A stretch of DNA of 64,000 nucleotides from Magicicada septendecula (taxonomy: Eukaryota > Arthropoda > Insecta > Hemiptera > Cicadidae): NCBI GenBank assembly GCA_034769895.1, contig CM068367.1, positions 708,816,885 to 708,880,884 on the forward strand, read 5' to 3'. Below the pieces are notes generated by a model that did no database searches, had not been told where the DNA came from, and saw nothing but the letters and a program-made list of their open reading frames with translations. The position numbers were made by a program, and so were the translations under genes. This document shows positions 46,101 to 60,252 of this stretch, in pieces. The first letter of the stretch is position 1, and the number at the start of each line of letters is the position of its first letter.

Positions 46101-46493
46101 TTGACGAAAGATAACTGCCGTAAATTCAAAGAGAATCAAATAATTTTTTGCATACGTTCCTGAATTGTAGAGAACGCAATTTTTCGCGAAGTTCGGTTAA
46201 TGGAAAGGGGTAGTTTACCTGCAACATTTTATGTTGTCACAAGAGAAATGTTTTCATGACGAACGATAACTGCCGCACATTCAAACAGAATCAAATTTTT
46301 TTTTGCATGCATCGCTGCATTGTAGAGGACTGAAGGTCTATTGATTTTGGTGAAGATCGGTTTAGAGAAAGGGGTAGTTTACCTGTAACGTTTTATGTTT
46401 TAACAGGAGTAAAGTACTTAATTTTGATAAATAAAGTATCCTGAGAAGAAGCTCATAATAATCCACTGTAGAAACCTAGATGAATAACTCTAA
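43135..46493 (+). repeat. Higher-order unit 7, 3,359 bp (21), near-identical to unit 6
   Basis: It matches the preceding unit almost base for base; differences I saw include ATTATCTATT for ATTTTCTATT near 43,165 and GTTTCGAG for GTTCCGAG near 44,745. Family-B core at 43,306-43,345; inserts at 43,975-44,115, 44,615-44,756 and 45,256-45,397. The hybrid monomer is at about 45,545. It is a very recent tandem duplication, unless it is an assembly effect. Confidence 0.85.
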
Positions 46494-49372
46494 ATGAAGA
46501 GGCTAGGTGAACGAGGTGGGGGTAATTTTCTATTAATGAAAATTATAGTTGAAGGGGTAAGGGAGAATTTTTTATGTGTACTAAGTTATCGGCAACAAAG
46601 AATTAGTACTTTGATAAAATTCCTTCCCGGGCTGTTTAGCCGTAGCCCAATGTTTGCTGCAAAACCAGACATTTCGACAGTGCCATCGACTGCCATCATC
46701 AGTGAAAATCGATTGTGAAAACGTGAGGTGGTATAAACGTGCTGTTAGTGACCACAATACTGTCGTTAAGGCTGAAGCAATAAGTGGAAAGTAGTAGTTT
46801 CTATGGAAACATTTCATTTCATAAATGATTTTAAATATAAATCTTAGAACATGGAAGTCATGTATAGTTCTCGAAGGGTAATTTTTATATATGGCAAACG
46901 ATAACAGCCGCAAATTCAAACAGAATAAAATGATTTTTTGCATACTTACTTGATTTGTAGAGTACTCAAAACCTGTTGTTTTTGGTGAAGATCGGTTAAG
47001 GAAAAGGGGTAATTTACCAGCAACATTTTATGTTTTAAAAGGCTATTTACTATGGCAAACGATAACAGACGCATATTCAAACAGAATTAAATAATTTTTT
47101 GCATACAGCCCTGAATTGTAGAGTTGTCAAGAAAAATTGTTTTTGGTGAAGATGGTTAAGGGAAAGGGGTAGTTTACCTGCTACGTTTTTTTATCAAAGT
47201 TACTTTTTTTTGGCAAATGGTAACAGCCGCAAATTCAAACACAATCAAATAATAATATTTTGCATACAGCCCTGAAATGTAGAGTTCTCAAGACCTATTG
47301 TTTTTTGTGAAGATCGGTTAAGGGAAAGGGGTAAATTCTTGGATTTCGTTGTCCATGACGTGCCCGTTACTTAACTAAACCTCTGATGAAGCCTTTTAAA
47401 GGTGAAAGCCGGTTTAGGCTGTAATGTAAAACTTTACGTTTTTACTTATAAAAAACTTAGTTTTCCCAGTCGTTAGGAAAGGGGTAGTTTACCTGCAAAA
47501 TTTTATGTTTTAACAAGGGTAATTTTTTCTATGACGAACGATAACTGCAGTAAATTCAAACAGAATCAACTACACTTTTGCGTATCCTTTTGTATTTTAC
47601 AGAACTCAAGTTCTGTTGATTTTGTTGAAGAGAGGTTAAGGGGAAGGGGTAGTTTACCTGCAACATTTTATATTTTAACAAGGGTATTTTCTATGGCAAA
47701 CGATAACAGCCGCATATTCAAACAGAATCAAATAATTTTTTGCATACAGCCCTGAATTGTAGGGTTGTCAAGAAAAATTGTTTTTGGTGAAGATGGTTAA
47801 GGGAAAGGGGTAGTTTACCTGCTACGTTTTTTTATCAAGGTTACTTTTTTTTGGCAAATGGTAACAGCCGCAAATTCAAACACAATCAAATAATAATATT
47901 TTGCTTACAGCCCTGAAATGTAGAGTTCTCAAGACCTATTGTTTTTTGTGAAGATCGGTTAATGGAAATGGGTAAATTCTTGGATTTCGCAGTCCACGAC
48001 GTGCCCGTTACATAACTAAACCTCTGATGAAGCCTTCTAAAGGTGAAAGCCGGTTTAGGCTGTAAGGTAAACCTTTACGTTTTTACTTATAAAAAACTTA
48101 GTGTTCCGAGTCGTTAGGAAAGGGGTAGTTTACCTGCAAAATTTTATGTTTTACAAAGGGTTATTTTTTCTATGACGAAAGATAACTGCCGTAAATTCAA
48201 ACAGAATCAACTACACTTTTGCGTATCTTTTTGTATTTTACAGAACTCAAGTTCTGTTGATTTTGTTGAAGAGAGGTTAAGGGGAAGGGGTAGTTTACCT
48301 GCAACGTTTTATATTTTAACAAGGGTATTTTCTATGGCAAACGATAACAGACGCAAATTCAAACTGAATCAAATAATTTTTTACATACAGCTCTGAATTG
48401 TAGAGTTCTCAAGACATATTGTTTTTGGTGAAGATCGGTTAATGGAAAGGGGTAGTTTAACGACAACGTTTTATGTTTTAACAATGGTATTTTCTATGGC
48501 AAACGATAACAGACGCAAATTCAAACAGAATCAAATAATTTTTTCCATACAGCCCTGAATTGTACAGTACTCAAAATCTATTGTTTTTGGATAAGATGGT
48601 TAAGGGAATGGGGTACTTTACCTGCAACGTTTTTTTATCAAGGTTACTTTTTTTTGGCAAACGATAACAGCCGCAAATTCAAAGAGGATCAAATAATGTT
48701 TTGAATACAGAACTGAAATGTAGTGTTCTCAAGATCTTTGGTTTTGGTGAAGATCGCTTAAGGGAAAGGGGTTGTATACCTGCAACATTTTATGTTTTAC
48801 CAAGGATAATTTTTTATATGACGAACTATAAATGCCGCAAATTCAAACAGAATCAACTACGTTTTTGCATACCTTTTTGAATTCAGGAGAACTCAAGTTC
48901 AGTTGATTTTTTGAAGATCGGATAAGGGAAAGGGGTAGTTTACTAGCAACATTTTATGTTTTAAGAATGGTAATTTTTTTTTGACGAAAGATAACTGCCG
49001 TAAATTCAAAGAGAATCAAATAATTTTTTGCATACGTTCCTGAATTGTAGAGAACGCAATTTTTCGCGAAGTTCGGTTAATGGAAAGGGGTAGTTTACCT
49101 GCAACATTTTATGTTGTCACAAGAGAAATGTTTTCATGACGAACGATAACTGCCGCACATTCAAACAGAATCAAATTTTTTTTGCATGCATCGCTGCATT
49201 GTAGAGGACTGAAGGTCTATTGATTTTGGTGAAGATCGGTTTAGAGAAAGGGGTAGTTTACCTGTAACGTTTTATGTTTTAACAAGAGTAAAGTACTTAA
49301 TTTTGATAAATAAAGTATCCTGAGAAGAAGCTCATAATAATCCACTGTAGAAACCTAGATGAATAACTCTAA
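46494..49372 (+). repeat. Higher-order unit 8, 2,879 bp (18)
   Basis: Family-B core at 46,665-46,704 with the stem II wobble. Inserts at 47,334-47,475 and 47,975-48,116. The first insert reads CTGTAATGT after the ribozyme core, a variant shared by first-type inserts to the right. Confidence 0.85.
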
Positions 49373-52250
49373 ATGAAGAGGCTAGGTGAACGAGGTGGGG
49401 GTAATTTTCTATTAATGAAAATTATAGTTGAAGGGGTAAGGGAGAATTTTTTATGTGTACTAAGTTATCGGCAACAAAGAATTAGTTCTTTGATAAAATT
49501 CCTTCCCGGGCTGTTTAGCCGTAGCCCAATGTTTGCTGCAAAACCAGACATTTCGGCAGTGCCATCGACTGCCATCATCAGTGAAAATCGATTGTGAAAA
49601 CGTGAGGTGGTATAAACGTGCTGTTAGTGACCACAATACTGTCGTTAAGGCTGAAGCAATAAGTGGAAAGTAGTAGTTTCTATGGAAACATTTCATTTCA
49701 TAAATGATTTTAAATATAAATCTTAGAACATGGAAGTCATGTATAGTTCTCGAAGGGTAATTTTTATATATGGCAAACGATAACAGCCGCAAATTCAAAC
49801 AGAATCAAATGATTTTTTGCATACGTACTTGATTTGTAGAGTACTCAAAACCTGTTGTTTTTGGTGAAGATCGGTTAAGGAAAAGGGGTAATTTACCAGC
49901 AACATTTTATGTTTTAAAAGGCTATTTACTATGGCAAACGATAACAGCCGCATATTCAAACAGAATCAAATAATTTTTTGCATACAGCCCTGAATTGTAG
50001 AGTTGTCAAGAAAAATTGTTTTTGGTGAAGATGGTTAAGGGAAAGGGGTAGTTTACCTGCTACGTTTTTTTATCAAAGTTACTTTTTTTTGGCAAATGGT
50101 AACAGCCGCAAATTCAAACACAATCAAATAATAATATTTTGCATACAGCCCTGAAATGTAGAGTTCTCAAGACCTATTGTTTTTTGTGAAGATCGGTTAA
50201 GGGAAAGGGGTAAATTCTTGGATTTCGTTGTCCATGACGTGCCCGTTACTTAACTAAACCTCTGATGAAGCCTTTTAAAGGTGAAAGCCGGTTTAGGCTG
50301 TAATGTAAAACTTTACGTTTTTACTTATAAAAAACTTAGTTTTCCCAGTCGTTAGGAAAGGGGTAGTTTACCTGCAAAATTTTATGTTTTAACAAGGGTA
50401 ATTTTTTCTATGACGAACGATAACTGCAGTAAATTCAAACAGAATCAACTACACTTTTGCGTATCCTTTTGTATTTTACAGAACTCAAGTTCTGTTGATT
50501 TTGTTGAAGAGAGGTTAAGGGGAAGGGGTAGTTTACCTGCAACATTTTATATTTTAACAAGGGTATTTTCTATGGCAAACGATAACAGCCGCATATTCAA
50601 ACAGAATCAAATAATTTTTTGCAAACAGCCCAGAATTGTAGAGTTGTCAAGAAAAATTGTTTTTGGTGAAGATGGTTAAGGGAAAGGGAAGTTTACCTGC
50701 TACGTTTTTTTATCAAGGTTACTTTTTTTGGCAAATGGTAACAGCCGCAAATTCAAACACAATCAAATAATAATATTTTGCTTACAGCCCTGAAATGTAG
50801 AGTTCTCAAGACCTATTGTTTTTTGTGAAGATCGGTTAATGGAAATGGGTAAATTCTTGGATTTCGCAGTCCATGACGTGCCCGTTACATAACTAAACCT
50901 CTGATGAAGCCTTCTAAAGGTGAAAGCCGGTTTAGGCTGTAAGGTAAAACTTTACGTTTTTACTTATAAAAAACTTAGTGTTCCGAGTCGTTAGGAAAGG
51001 GGTAGTTTACCTGCAAAATTTTATGTTTTAACAAGGGTAATTTTTTCTATGACGAACGATAACTGCCGTAAATTCAAACAGAATCAACTACACTTTTGCG
51101 TATCTTTTTGTATTTTACAGAACTCAAGTCCTGTTGATTTTGTTGAAGAGAGGTTGAGGGGAAGTGGTAGTTTACCTGCAACGTTTTATATTTTAACAAG
51201 GGTATTTTCTATGGCAAACGATAACAGACGCAAATTCAAACTGAATCAAATAATTTTTTACATACAGCTCTGAATTGTAGAGTTCTCAAGACATATTGTT
51301 TTTGGTGAAGATCGGTTAATGGAAAGGGGTTGTTTAACGACAACGTTTTATGTTTTAACAATGGTATTTTCTATGGCAAACGATAACAGACGCAAATTCA
51401 AACAGAATCAAATAATTTTTTGCATACAGCCCTGAATTGTACAGTACTCAAAATCTATTGTTTTTGGATAAGTTGGTTAAGGGAATGGGGTAGTTTACCT
51501 GCAACGTTTTCTTATCAAGGTTACTTTTTTTTGGCAAACGATAACAGCCGCAAATTCAAATAGGATCAAATAATGTTTTGAATACAGAACTGAAATGTAG
51601 TGTTCTCAAGATCTTTGGTTTTGGTGAAGATCGCTTAAGGGAAAGGGGTTGTATACCTGCAACATTTTATGTTTTACCAAGGATAATTTTTTATATGACG
51701 AACGATAAATGCCGCAAATTCAAACAGAATCAACTACGTTTTTGCATACCTTTTTGAATTCAGGAGAACTCAAGTTCAGTTGATTTTTTTGAAGATCGGA
51801 TAAGGGAAAGGGGTAGTTTACTAGCAACATTTTATGTTTTAAGAATGGTAATTTTTTTTTGACGAAAGATAACTGCCGTAAATTCAAAGAGAATCAAATA
51901 ATTTGTGCATACGTTCCTGAATTGTAGAGAACGCAATTTTTCGCGAAGTTCGGTTAATGGAAAGGGGTAGTTTACCTGCAACATTTTATGTTGTCACAAG
52001 AGAAATGTTTTCATGACGAACGATAACTGCCGCACATTCAAACAGAATCAAATTTTTTTTTGCATGCATCGCTGCATTGTAGAGGACTGAAGGTCTATTG
52101 ATTTTGGTGAAGATCGGTTTAGAGAAAGGGGTAGTTTAGCTGTAACGTTTTATGTTTTAACAAGAGTAAAGTACTTAATTTTGATAAATAAAGTATCCTG
52201 AGAAGAAGCTCATAATAATCCACTGTAGAAACGTAGATGAATAACTCTAA
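49373..52250 (+). repeat. Higher-order unit 9, 2,878 bp (18)
   Basis: Family-B core at 49,544-49,583 with a perfect stem II. Inserts at 50,213-50,354 and 50,852-50,993. Near 50,680 a GGGGTAG has lost bases to GGGAAG, a private change. Confidence 0.85.
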
Positions 52251-55131
52251 ATGAAGAGGCTAGGTGAACGAGGTGGGGGTAATTTTCTATTAATGAAAAT
52301 TATAGTTGAAGGGGTAAGGGAGAATTTTTTATGTGTACTAAGTTATCGGCAACAAAGAATTAGTTCTTTGATAAAATTCCTTCCCGGGCTGTTTAGCCGT
52401 AGCCCAATGTTTGCTGCAAAACCAGACATTTCGACAGTGCCATCGACTGCCATCATCAGTGAAAATCGATTGTGAAAACGTGAGGTGGTATAAACGTGCT
52501 GTTAGTGACCACAATACTGTCGTTAAGGCTGAAGCAATAAGTGGAAAGTAGTAGTTTCTATGGAAACATTTCATTTCATAAATGATTTTAAATATAAATC
52601 TTAGAACATGGAAGTCATGTATAGTTCTCGAAGGGTAATTTTTATATATGGCAAACGATAACAGCCGCAAATTCAAACAGAATCAAATGATTTTTTGCAT
52701 ACGTACTTGATTTGTAGAGTACTCAAAACCTGTTGTTTTTGGTGAAGATCGGTTAAGGAAAAGGGGTAATTTACCAGCAACATTTTATGTTTTAAAAGGC
52801 TATTTACTATGGCAAACGATAACAGACGCATATTCAAACAGAATTAAATAATTTTTTGCATACAGCCCTGAATTGTAGAGTTGTCAAGAAAAATTGTTTT
52901 TGGTGAAGATGGTTAAGGGAAAGGGGTAGTTTACCTGCTACGTTTTTTTATCAAAGTTACTTTTTTTTGGCAAATGGTAACAGCCGCAAATTCAAACACA
53001 ATCAAATAATAATATTTTGCATACAGCCCTGAAATGTAGAGTTCTCAAGACCTATTGTTTTTTGTGAAGATCGGTTAAGGGAAAGGGGTAAATTCTTGGA
53101 TTTCGTTGTCCATGACGTGCCCGTTACTTAACTAAACCTCTGATGAAGCCTTTTAAAGGTGAAAGCCGGTTTAGGCTGTAATGTAAAACTTTACGTTTTT
53201 ACTTATAAAAAACTTAGTTTTCCCAGTCGTTAGGAAAGGGGTAGTTTACCTGCAAAATTTTATGTTTTAACAAGGGTAATTTTTTCTATGACGAACGATA
53301 ACTGCAGTAAATTCAAACAGAATCAACTACACTTTTGCGTATCCTTTTGTATTTTACAGAACTCAAGTTCTGTTGATTTTGTTGAATAGAGGTTACGGGG
53401 AAGGGGTAGTTTACCTGCAACATTTTATATTTTAACAAGGGTATTTTCTATGGCAAACGATAACAGCCGCATATTCAAACAGAATCAAATAATTTTTTGC
53501 ATACAGCCCTGAATTGTAGAGTTGTCAAGAAAAATTGTTTTTGGTGAAGATGGTTAAGGGAAAGGGGTAGTTTACCTGCTACGTTTTTTTATCAAGGTTA
53601 CTTTTTTTTGGCAAATGGTAACAGCCGCAAATTCAAACACAATCAAATAATAATATTTTGCTTACAGCCCTGAAATGTAGAGTTCTCAAGACCTATTGTT
53701 TTTTGTGAAGATCGGTTAATGGAAATGGGTAAATTCTTGGATTTCGCAGTCCATGACGTGCCCGTTACATAACTAAACCTCTGATGAAGCCTTCTAAAGG
53801 TGAAAGCCGGTTTAGGCTGTAAGGTAAAACTTTACGTTTTTACTTATAAAAAACTTAGTGTTCCGAGTCGTTAGGAAAGGGGTAGTTTATCTGCAAAATT
53901 TTATGTTTTAACAAGGGTAATTTTTTCTATGACGAACGATAACTGCCGTAAATTCAAACAGAATCAACTACACTTTTGCGTATCTTTTTGTATTTTACAG
54001 AACTCAAGTTCTGTTGATTTTGTTGAAGAGAGGTTAAGGGGAAGGGGTAGTTTACCTGCAACGTTTTATATTTTAACAAGGGTATTTTCTATGGCAAACG
54101 ATAACAGACGCAAATTCAAACTGAATCAAATAATTTTTTACATACAGCTCTGAATTGTAGAGTTCTCAAGACATATTGTTTTTGGTGAAGATCGGTTAAT
54201 GGAAAAGGGTTGTTTAACGACAACGTTTTATGTTTTAACAATGGTATTTTCTATGGCAAACGATAACAGACGCAAATTCAAACAGAATCAAATAATTTTT
54301 TGCATACAGCCCTGAATTGTACAGTACTCAAAATCTATTGTTTTTGGATAAGTTGGTTAAGGGAATGGGGTAGTTTACCTGCAACGTTTTCTTATCAAGG
54401 TTACTTTTTTTTGGCAAACGATAACAGCCGCAAATTCAAATAGGATCAAATAATGTTTTGAATACAGAACTGAAATGTAGTGTTCTCAAGATCTTTTGGT
54501 TTTGGTGAAGATCGCTTAAGGGAAAGGGGTTGTATACCTGCAACATTTTATGTTTTACCAAGGATAATTTTTTATATGACGAACGATAAATGCCGCAAAT
54601 TCAAACAGAATCAACTACGTTTTTGCATACCTTTTCGAATTCAGGAGAACTCAAGTTCAGTTGATTTTTTTGAAGATCGGATAAGGGAAAGGGGTAGTTT
54701 ACTAGCAACATTTTATGTTTTAAGAATGGTAATTTTTTTTTGACGAAAGATAACTGCCGTAAATTCAAAGAGAATCAAATAATTTTTTGCATACGTTCCT
54801 GAATTGTAGAGAACGCAATTTTTCGCGAAGTTAGGTTAATGGAAAGGGGTAGTTTACCTGCAACATTTTATGTTGTCACAAGAGAAATGTTTTCATGACG
54901 AACGATAACTGCCGCACATTCAAACAGAATCAAATTTTTTTTGCATGCATCGCTGCATTGTAGAGGACTGAAGGTCTATTGATTTTGGTGAAGATCGGTT
55001 TAGAGAAAGGGGTAGTTTACCTGTAACGTTTTATGTTTTAACAAGAGTAAAGTACTTAATTTTGATAAATAAAGTATCCTGAGAAGAAGCTCATAATAAT
55101 CCACTGTAGAAACCTAGATGAATAACTCTAA
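52251..55131 (+). repeat. Higher-order unit 10, 2,881 bp (18)
   Basis: Family-B core at 52,422-52,461 with the stem II wobble. Inserts at 53,091-53,232 and 53,732-53,873. Confidence 0.85.
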
Positions 55132-57371
55132 ATGAAGAGGCTAGGTGAACGAGGTGGGGGTAATTTTCTATTAATGAAAATTATAGTTGAAGGGGTAAGG
55201 GAGAATTTTTTATGTGTACTAAGTTATCGGCAACAAAGAATTAGTTCTTTGATAAAATTCCTTCCTGGGCTGTTTAGCCGTAGCCCAATGTTTGCTGCAA
55301 AACCAGACATTTCGGCAGTGCCATCGACTGCCATCATCAGTGAAAATCGATTGTGAAAACGTGAGGTGGTATAAACGTGCTGTTAGTGACCACAATACTG
55401 TCGTTAAGGCTGAAGCAATAAGTGGAAAGTAGTAGTTTCTATGGAAACATTTCATTTCATAAATGATTTTAAATATAAATCTTAGAACATGGAAGTCATG
55501 TATAGTTCTCGAAGGGTAATTTTTATATATGGCAAACGATAACAGCCGCAAATTCAAAGAGAATCAAATGATTTTTTGCATACATACTTGATTTGTAGAG
55601 TACTCAAAACCTGTTGTTTTTGGTGAAGATCGGTTAAGGAAAAGGGGTAATTTACCAGCAACATTTTATGTTTTAAAAGGCTATTTACTATGGCAAACGA
55701 TAACAGACGCATATTCAAACAGAATTAAATAATTTTTTGCATACAGCCCTGAATTGTAGAGTTGTCAAGAAAAATTGTTGTTGGTGAAGATGGTTAAGGG
55801 AAAGGGGTAGTTTACCTGCTACGTTTTTTTATCAAAGTTACTTTTTTTTGGCAAATGGTAACAGCCGCAAATTCAAACACAATGAAATAATAATATTTTG
55901 CATACAGCCCTGAAATGTAGAGTTCTCAAGACCTATTGTTTTTTGTGAAGATCGGTTAAGGGAAAGGGGTAAATTCTTGGATTTCGTTGTCCATGACGTG
56001 CCCGTTACTTAACTAAACCTCTGATGAAGCCTTTTAAAGGTGAAAGCCGGTTTAGGCTGTAATGTAAAACTTTACGTTTTTACTTATAAAAACCTTAGTT
56101 TTCCCAGTCGTTAGGAAAGGGGTAGTTTACCTGCAAAATTTTATGTTTTAACAAGGGTAATTTTTTCTATGACGAACGATAACTGCCGTAAATTCAAACA
56201 GAATCAACTACACTTTTGCGTATCTTTTTGTATTTTACAGAACTCAAGTTCTGTTGATTTTGTTGAAGAGAGGTTAAGGGGAAGGGGTAGTTTACCTGCA
56301 ACGTTTTATATTTTAACAAGGGTATTTTCTATGGCAAACGATAACAGACGCAAATTCAAACTGAATCAAATAATTTTTTACATACAGCTCTGAATTGTAG
56401 AGTTCTCAAGACATATTGTTTTTGGTGAAGATCGGTTAATGGAAAGGGGTTGTTTAACGACAACGTTTTATGTTTTAACAATGGTATTTTCTATGGCAAA
56501 CGATAACAGACGCAAATTCAAACAAAATCAAATAATTTTTTGCATACAGCCCTGAATTTTACAGTACTCAAAATCTATTGTTTTTGGATAAGTTGGTTAA
56601 GGGAATGGGGTAGTTTACCTGCAACGTTTTCTTATCAAGGTTACTTTTTTTTGGCAAACGATAACAGCCGCAAATTCAAATAGGATCAAATAATGCTTTG
56701 AATACAGAACTGAAATGTAGTGTTCTCAAGATCTTTTGGTTTTGGTGAAGATCGCTTAAGGGAAAGGGGTTGTATACCTGCAACATTTTATGTTTTACCA
56801 AGGATAATTTTTTATATGACGAACGATAAATGCCGCAAATTCAAACAGAATCAACTACGTTTTTGCATACCTTTTCGAATTCAGGAGAACTCAAGTTCAG
56901 TTGATTTTTTTGAAGATCGGATAAGGGAAAGGGGTAGTTTACTAGCAACATTTTATGTTTTAAGAATGGTAATTTTTTTTTGACGAAAGATAACTGCCGT
57001 AAATTCAAAGAGAATCAAATAATTTTTTGCATACTTTCCTGAATTGTAGAGAACGCAATTTTTCGCGAAGTTCGGTTAATGGAAAGGGGTAGTTTACCTG
57101 CAACATTTTATGTTGTCACAAGAGAAATGTTTTCATGACGAACGATAACTGCCGCACATTCAAACAGAATCAAATTTTTTTTGCATGCATCGCTGCATTG
57201 TAGAGGACTGAAGGTCTATTGATTTTGGTGAAGATCGGTTTAGAGAAAGGGGTAGTTTACCTGTAACGTTTTATGTTTTAACAAGAGTAAAGTACTTAAT
57301 TTTGATAAATAAAGTATCCTGAGAAGAAGATCATAATAATCCACTGTAGAAACCTAGATGAATAACTCTAA
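55132..57371 (+). repeat. Higher-order unit 11, 2,240 bp (14)
   Basis: The shortest unit, with a single insert (55,972-56,113). It lacks exactly one 640-bp subunit (four monomer lengths including the second insert) compared with its neighbours. Family-B core at 55,303-55,342; TTCCTGGGC replaces TTCCCGGGC just beyond it. Confidence 0.85.
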
Positions 57372-60252
57372 ATGAAGAGGCTAGGTGAACGAGGTGGGGG
57401 TAATTTTCTATTAATGAAAATTATAGTTGAAGGGGTAAGGGAGAATTTTTTATGTGTACTAAGTTATCGGCAACAAAGAATTAGTTCTTTGATAAAATTC
57501 CTTCCCGGGCTGTTTAGCCGTAGCCCAATGTTTCCTGCAAAACCAGACATTTCGGCAGTGCCATCGACTGCCATCATCAGTGAAAATCGATTGTGAAAAC
57601 GTGAGGTGGTATAAACGTGCTGTTAGTGACCACAATACTGTCGTTAAGGCTGAAGCAATAAGTGGAAAGTAGTAGTTTCTATGGAAACATTTCATTTCAT
57701 AAATGATTTTAAATATAAATCTTAGAACATGGAAGTCATGTATAGTTCTCGAAGGGTAATTTTTATATATGGCAAACGATAACAGCCGCAAATTCAAACA
57801 GAATCAAATGATTTTTTGCATACGTACTTGATTTGTAGAGTACTCAAAACCTGTTGTTTTTGGTGAAGATCGGTTAAGGAAAAGGGGTAATTTACCAGCA
57901 ACATTTTATGTTTTAAAAGGCTATTTACTATGGCAAACGATAACAGACGCATATTCAAACAGAATTAAATAATTTTTTGCATACAGCCCTGAATTGTAGA
58001 GTTGTCAAGAAAAATTGTTTTTGGTGAAGATGGTTAAGGGAAAGGGGTAGTTTACCTGCTACGTTTTTTTATCAAAGTTACTTTTTTTTGGCAAATGGTA
58101 ACAGCCGCAAATTCAAACACAATCAAATAATAATATTTTGCATACAGCCCTGAAATGTAGAGTTCTCAAGACCTATTGTTTTTTGTGAAGATCGGTTAAG
58201 GGAAAGGGGTAAATTCTTGGATTTCGTTGTCCATGACGTGCCCGTTAGTTAACTAAACCTCTGATGAAGCCTTTTAAAGGTGAAAGCCGGTTTAGGCTGT
58301 AATGTAAAACTTTACGTTTTTACTTATAAAAAACTTAGTTTTCCCAGTCGTTAGGAAAGGGGTAGTTTACCTGCAAAATTTTATGTTTTAACAAGGGTAA
58401 TTTTTTCTATGACGAACGATAACTGCAGTAAATTCAAACAGAATCAACTACACTTTTGCGTATCCTTTTGTATTTTACAGAACTCAAGTTCTGTTGATTT
58501 TGTTGAAGAGAGGTTAAGGGGAAGGGGTAGTTTACCTGCAACATTTTATATTTTAACAAGGGTATTTTCTATGGCAAACGATAACAGCCGCATATTCAAA
58601 CAGAATCAAATAATTTTTTGCATACAGCCCTGAATTGTAGAGTTGTCAAGAAAAATTGTTTTTGGTGAAGATGGTTAAGGGAAAGGGGTAGTTTACCTGC
58701 TACGTTTTTTTATCAAGGTTACTTTTTTTTTGGCAAATGGTAACAGCCGCAAATTCAAACACAATCAAATAATAATATTTTGCTTACAGCCCTGAAATGT
58801 AGAGTTCTCAAGACCTATTGTTTTTTGTGAAGATCGGTTAATGGAAATGGGTAAATTCTTGGATTTCGCAGTCCATGACGTGCCCGTTACATAACTAAAC
58901 CTCTGATGAAGCCTTCTAAAGGTGAAAGCCGGTTTAGGCTGTAAGGTAAAACTTTACGTTTTTACTTATAAAAAACTTTGTGTTCCGAGTCGTTAGGAAA
59001 GGGGTAGTTTACCTGCAAAATTTTATGTTTTAACAAGGGTAATTTTTTCTATGACGAACGATAACTGCCGTAAATTCAAACAGAATCAACTACACTTTTG
59101 CGTATCTTTTTGTATTTTACAGAACTCAAGTTCTGTTGATTTTGTTGAAGAGAGGTTAAGGGGAAGGGGTAGTTTACCTGCAACGTTTTATATTTTAACA
59201 AGGGTATTTTCTATGGCAAACGATAACAGACGCAAATTCAAACTGAATCAAATAATTTTTTACATACAGCTCTGAATTGTAGAGTTCTCAAGACATATTG
59301 TTTTTGGTGAAGATCGGTTAATGGAAAGGGGTAGTTTAACGACAACGTTTTATGTTTTAACAATGGTATTTTCTATGGCAAACGATAACAGACGCAAATT
59401 CAAACAGAATCAAATAATTTTTTGCATACAGCCCTGAATAGTACAGTACTCAAAATCTATTGTTTTTGGATAAGATGGTTAAGGGAATGGGGTAGTTTAC
59501 CTGCAACGTTTTTTTATCAAAGTTACTTTTTTTTGGCAAACGATAACAGCCGCAAATTCAAATAGGATCAAATAATGTTTTGAATACAGAACTGAAATGT
59601 AGTGTTCTCAAGATCTTTGGTTTTGGTGAAGATCGCTTAAGGGAAAGGGGTTGTATACCTGCAACATTTTATGTTTTACCAAGGATAATTTTTTATATGA
59701 CGAACTATAAATGCCGCAAATTCAAACAGAATCAACTACGTTTTTGCATACCTTTTTGAATTCAGGAGAACTCAAGGTCAGTTGATTTTTTTGAAGATTG
59801 GATAAGGGAAAGGGGTAGTTTACTAGCAACATTTTATGTTTTAAGAAGGGTAATTTTTTTTGACGAAAGATAACTGCCGTAAATTCAAAGAGAATAAAAT
59901 AATTTTTTGCATACGTTCCTGAATTGTAGAGAACGCAATTTTTCGCGAAGTTCGGTTAATGGAAAGGGGTAGTTTACCTGCAACATTTTATGTTGTCACA
60001 AGAGAAATGTTTTCATGACGAACGATAACTGCCGCACATTCAAACAGAATCAAATTTTTTTTTGCATGCATCGCTGCATTGTAGAGGACTGAAGGTCTAT
60101 TGATTTTGGTGAAGATCGGTTTAGAGAAAGGGGTAGTTAACCTGTAACGTTTTATGTTTTAACAAGAGTAAAGTACTTAATTTTGATAAATAAAGTATCC
60201 TGAGAAGAAGCTCATAATAATCCACTGTAGAAACCTAGATGAATAACTCTAA
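57372..60252 (+). repeat. Higher-order unit 12, 2,881 bp (18)
   Basis: Family-B core at 57,543-57,582 with a perfect stem II. Inserts at 58,212-58,353 and 58,854-58,995. Confidence 0.85.
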
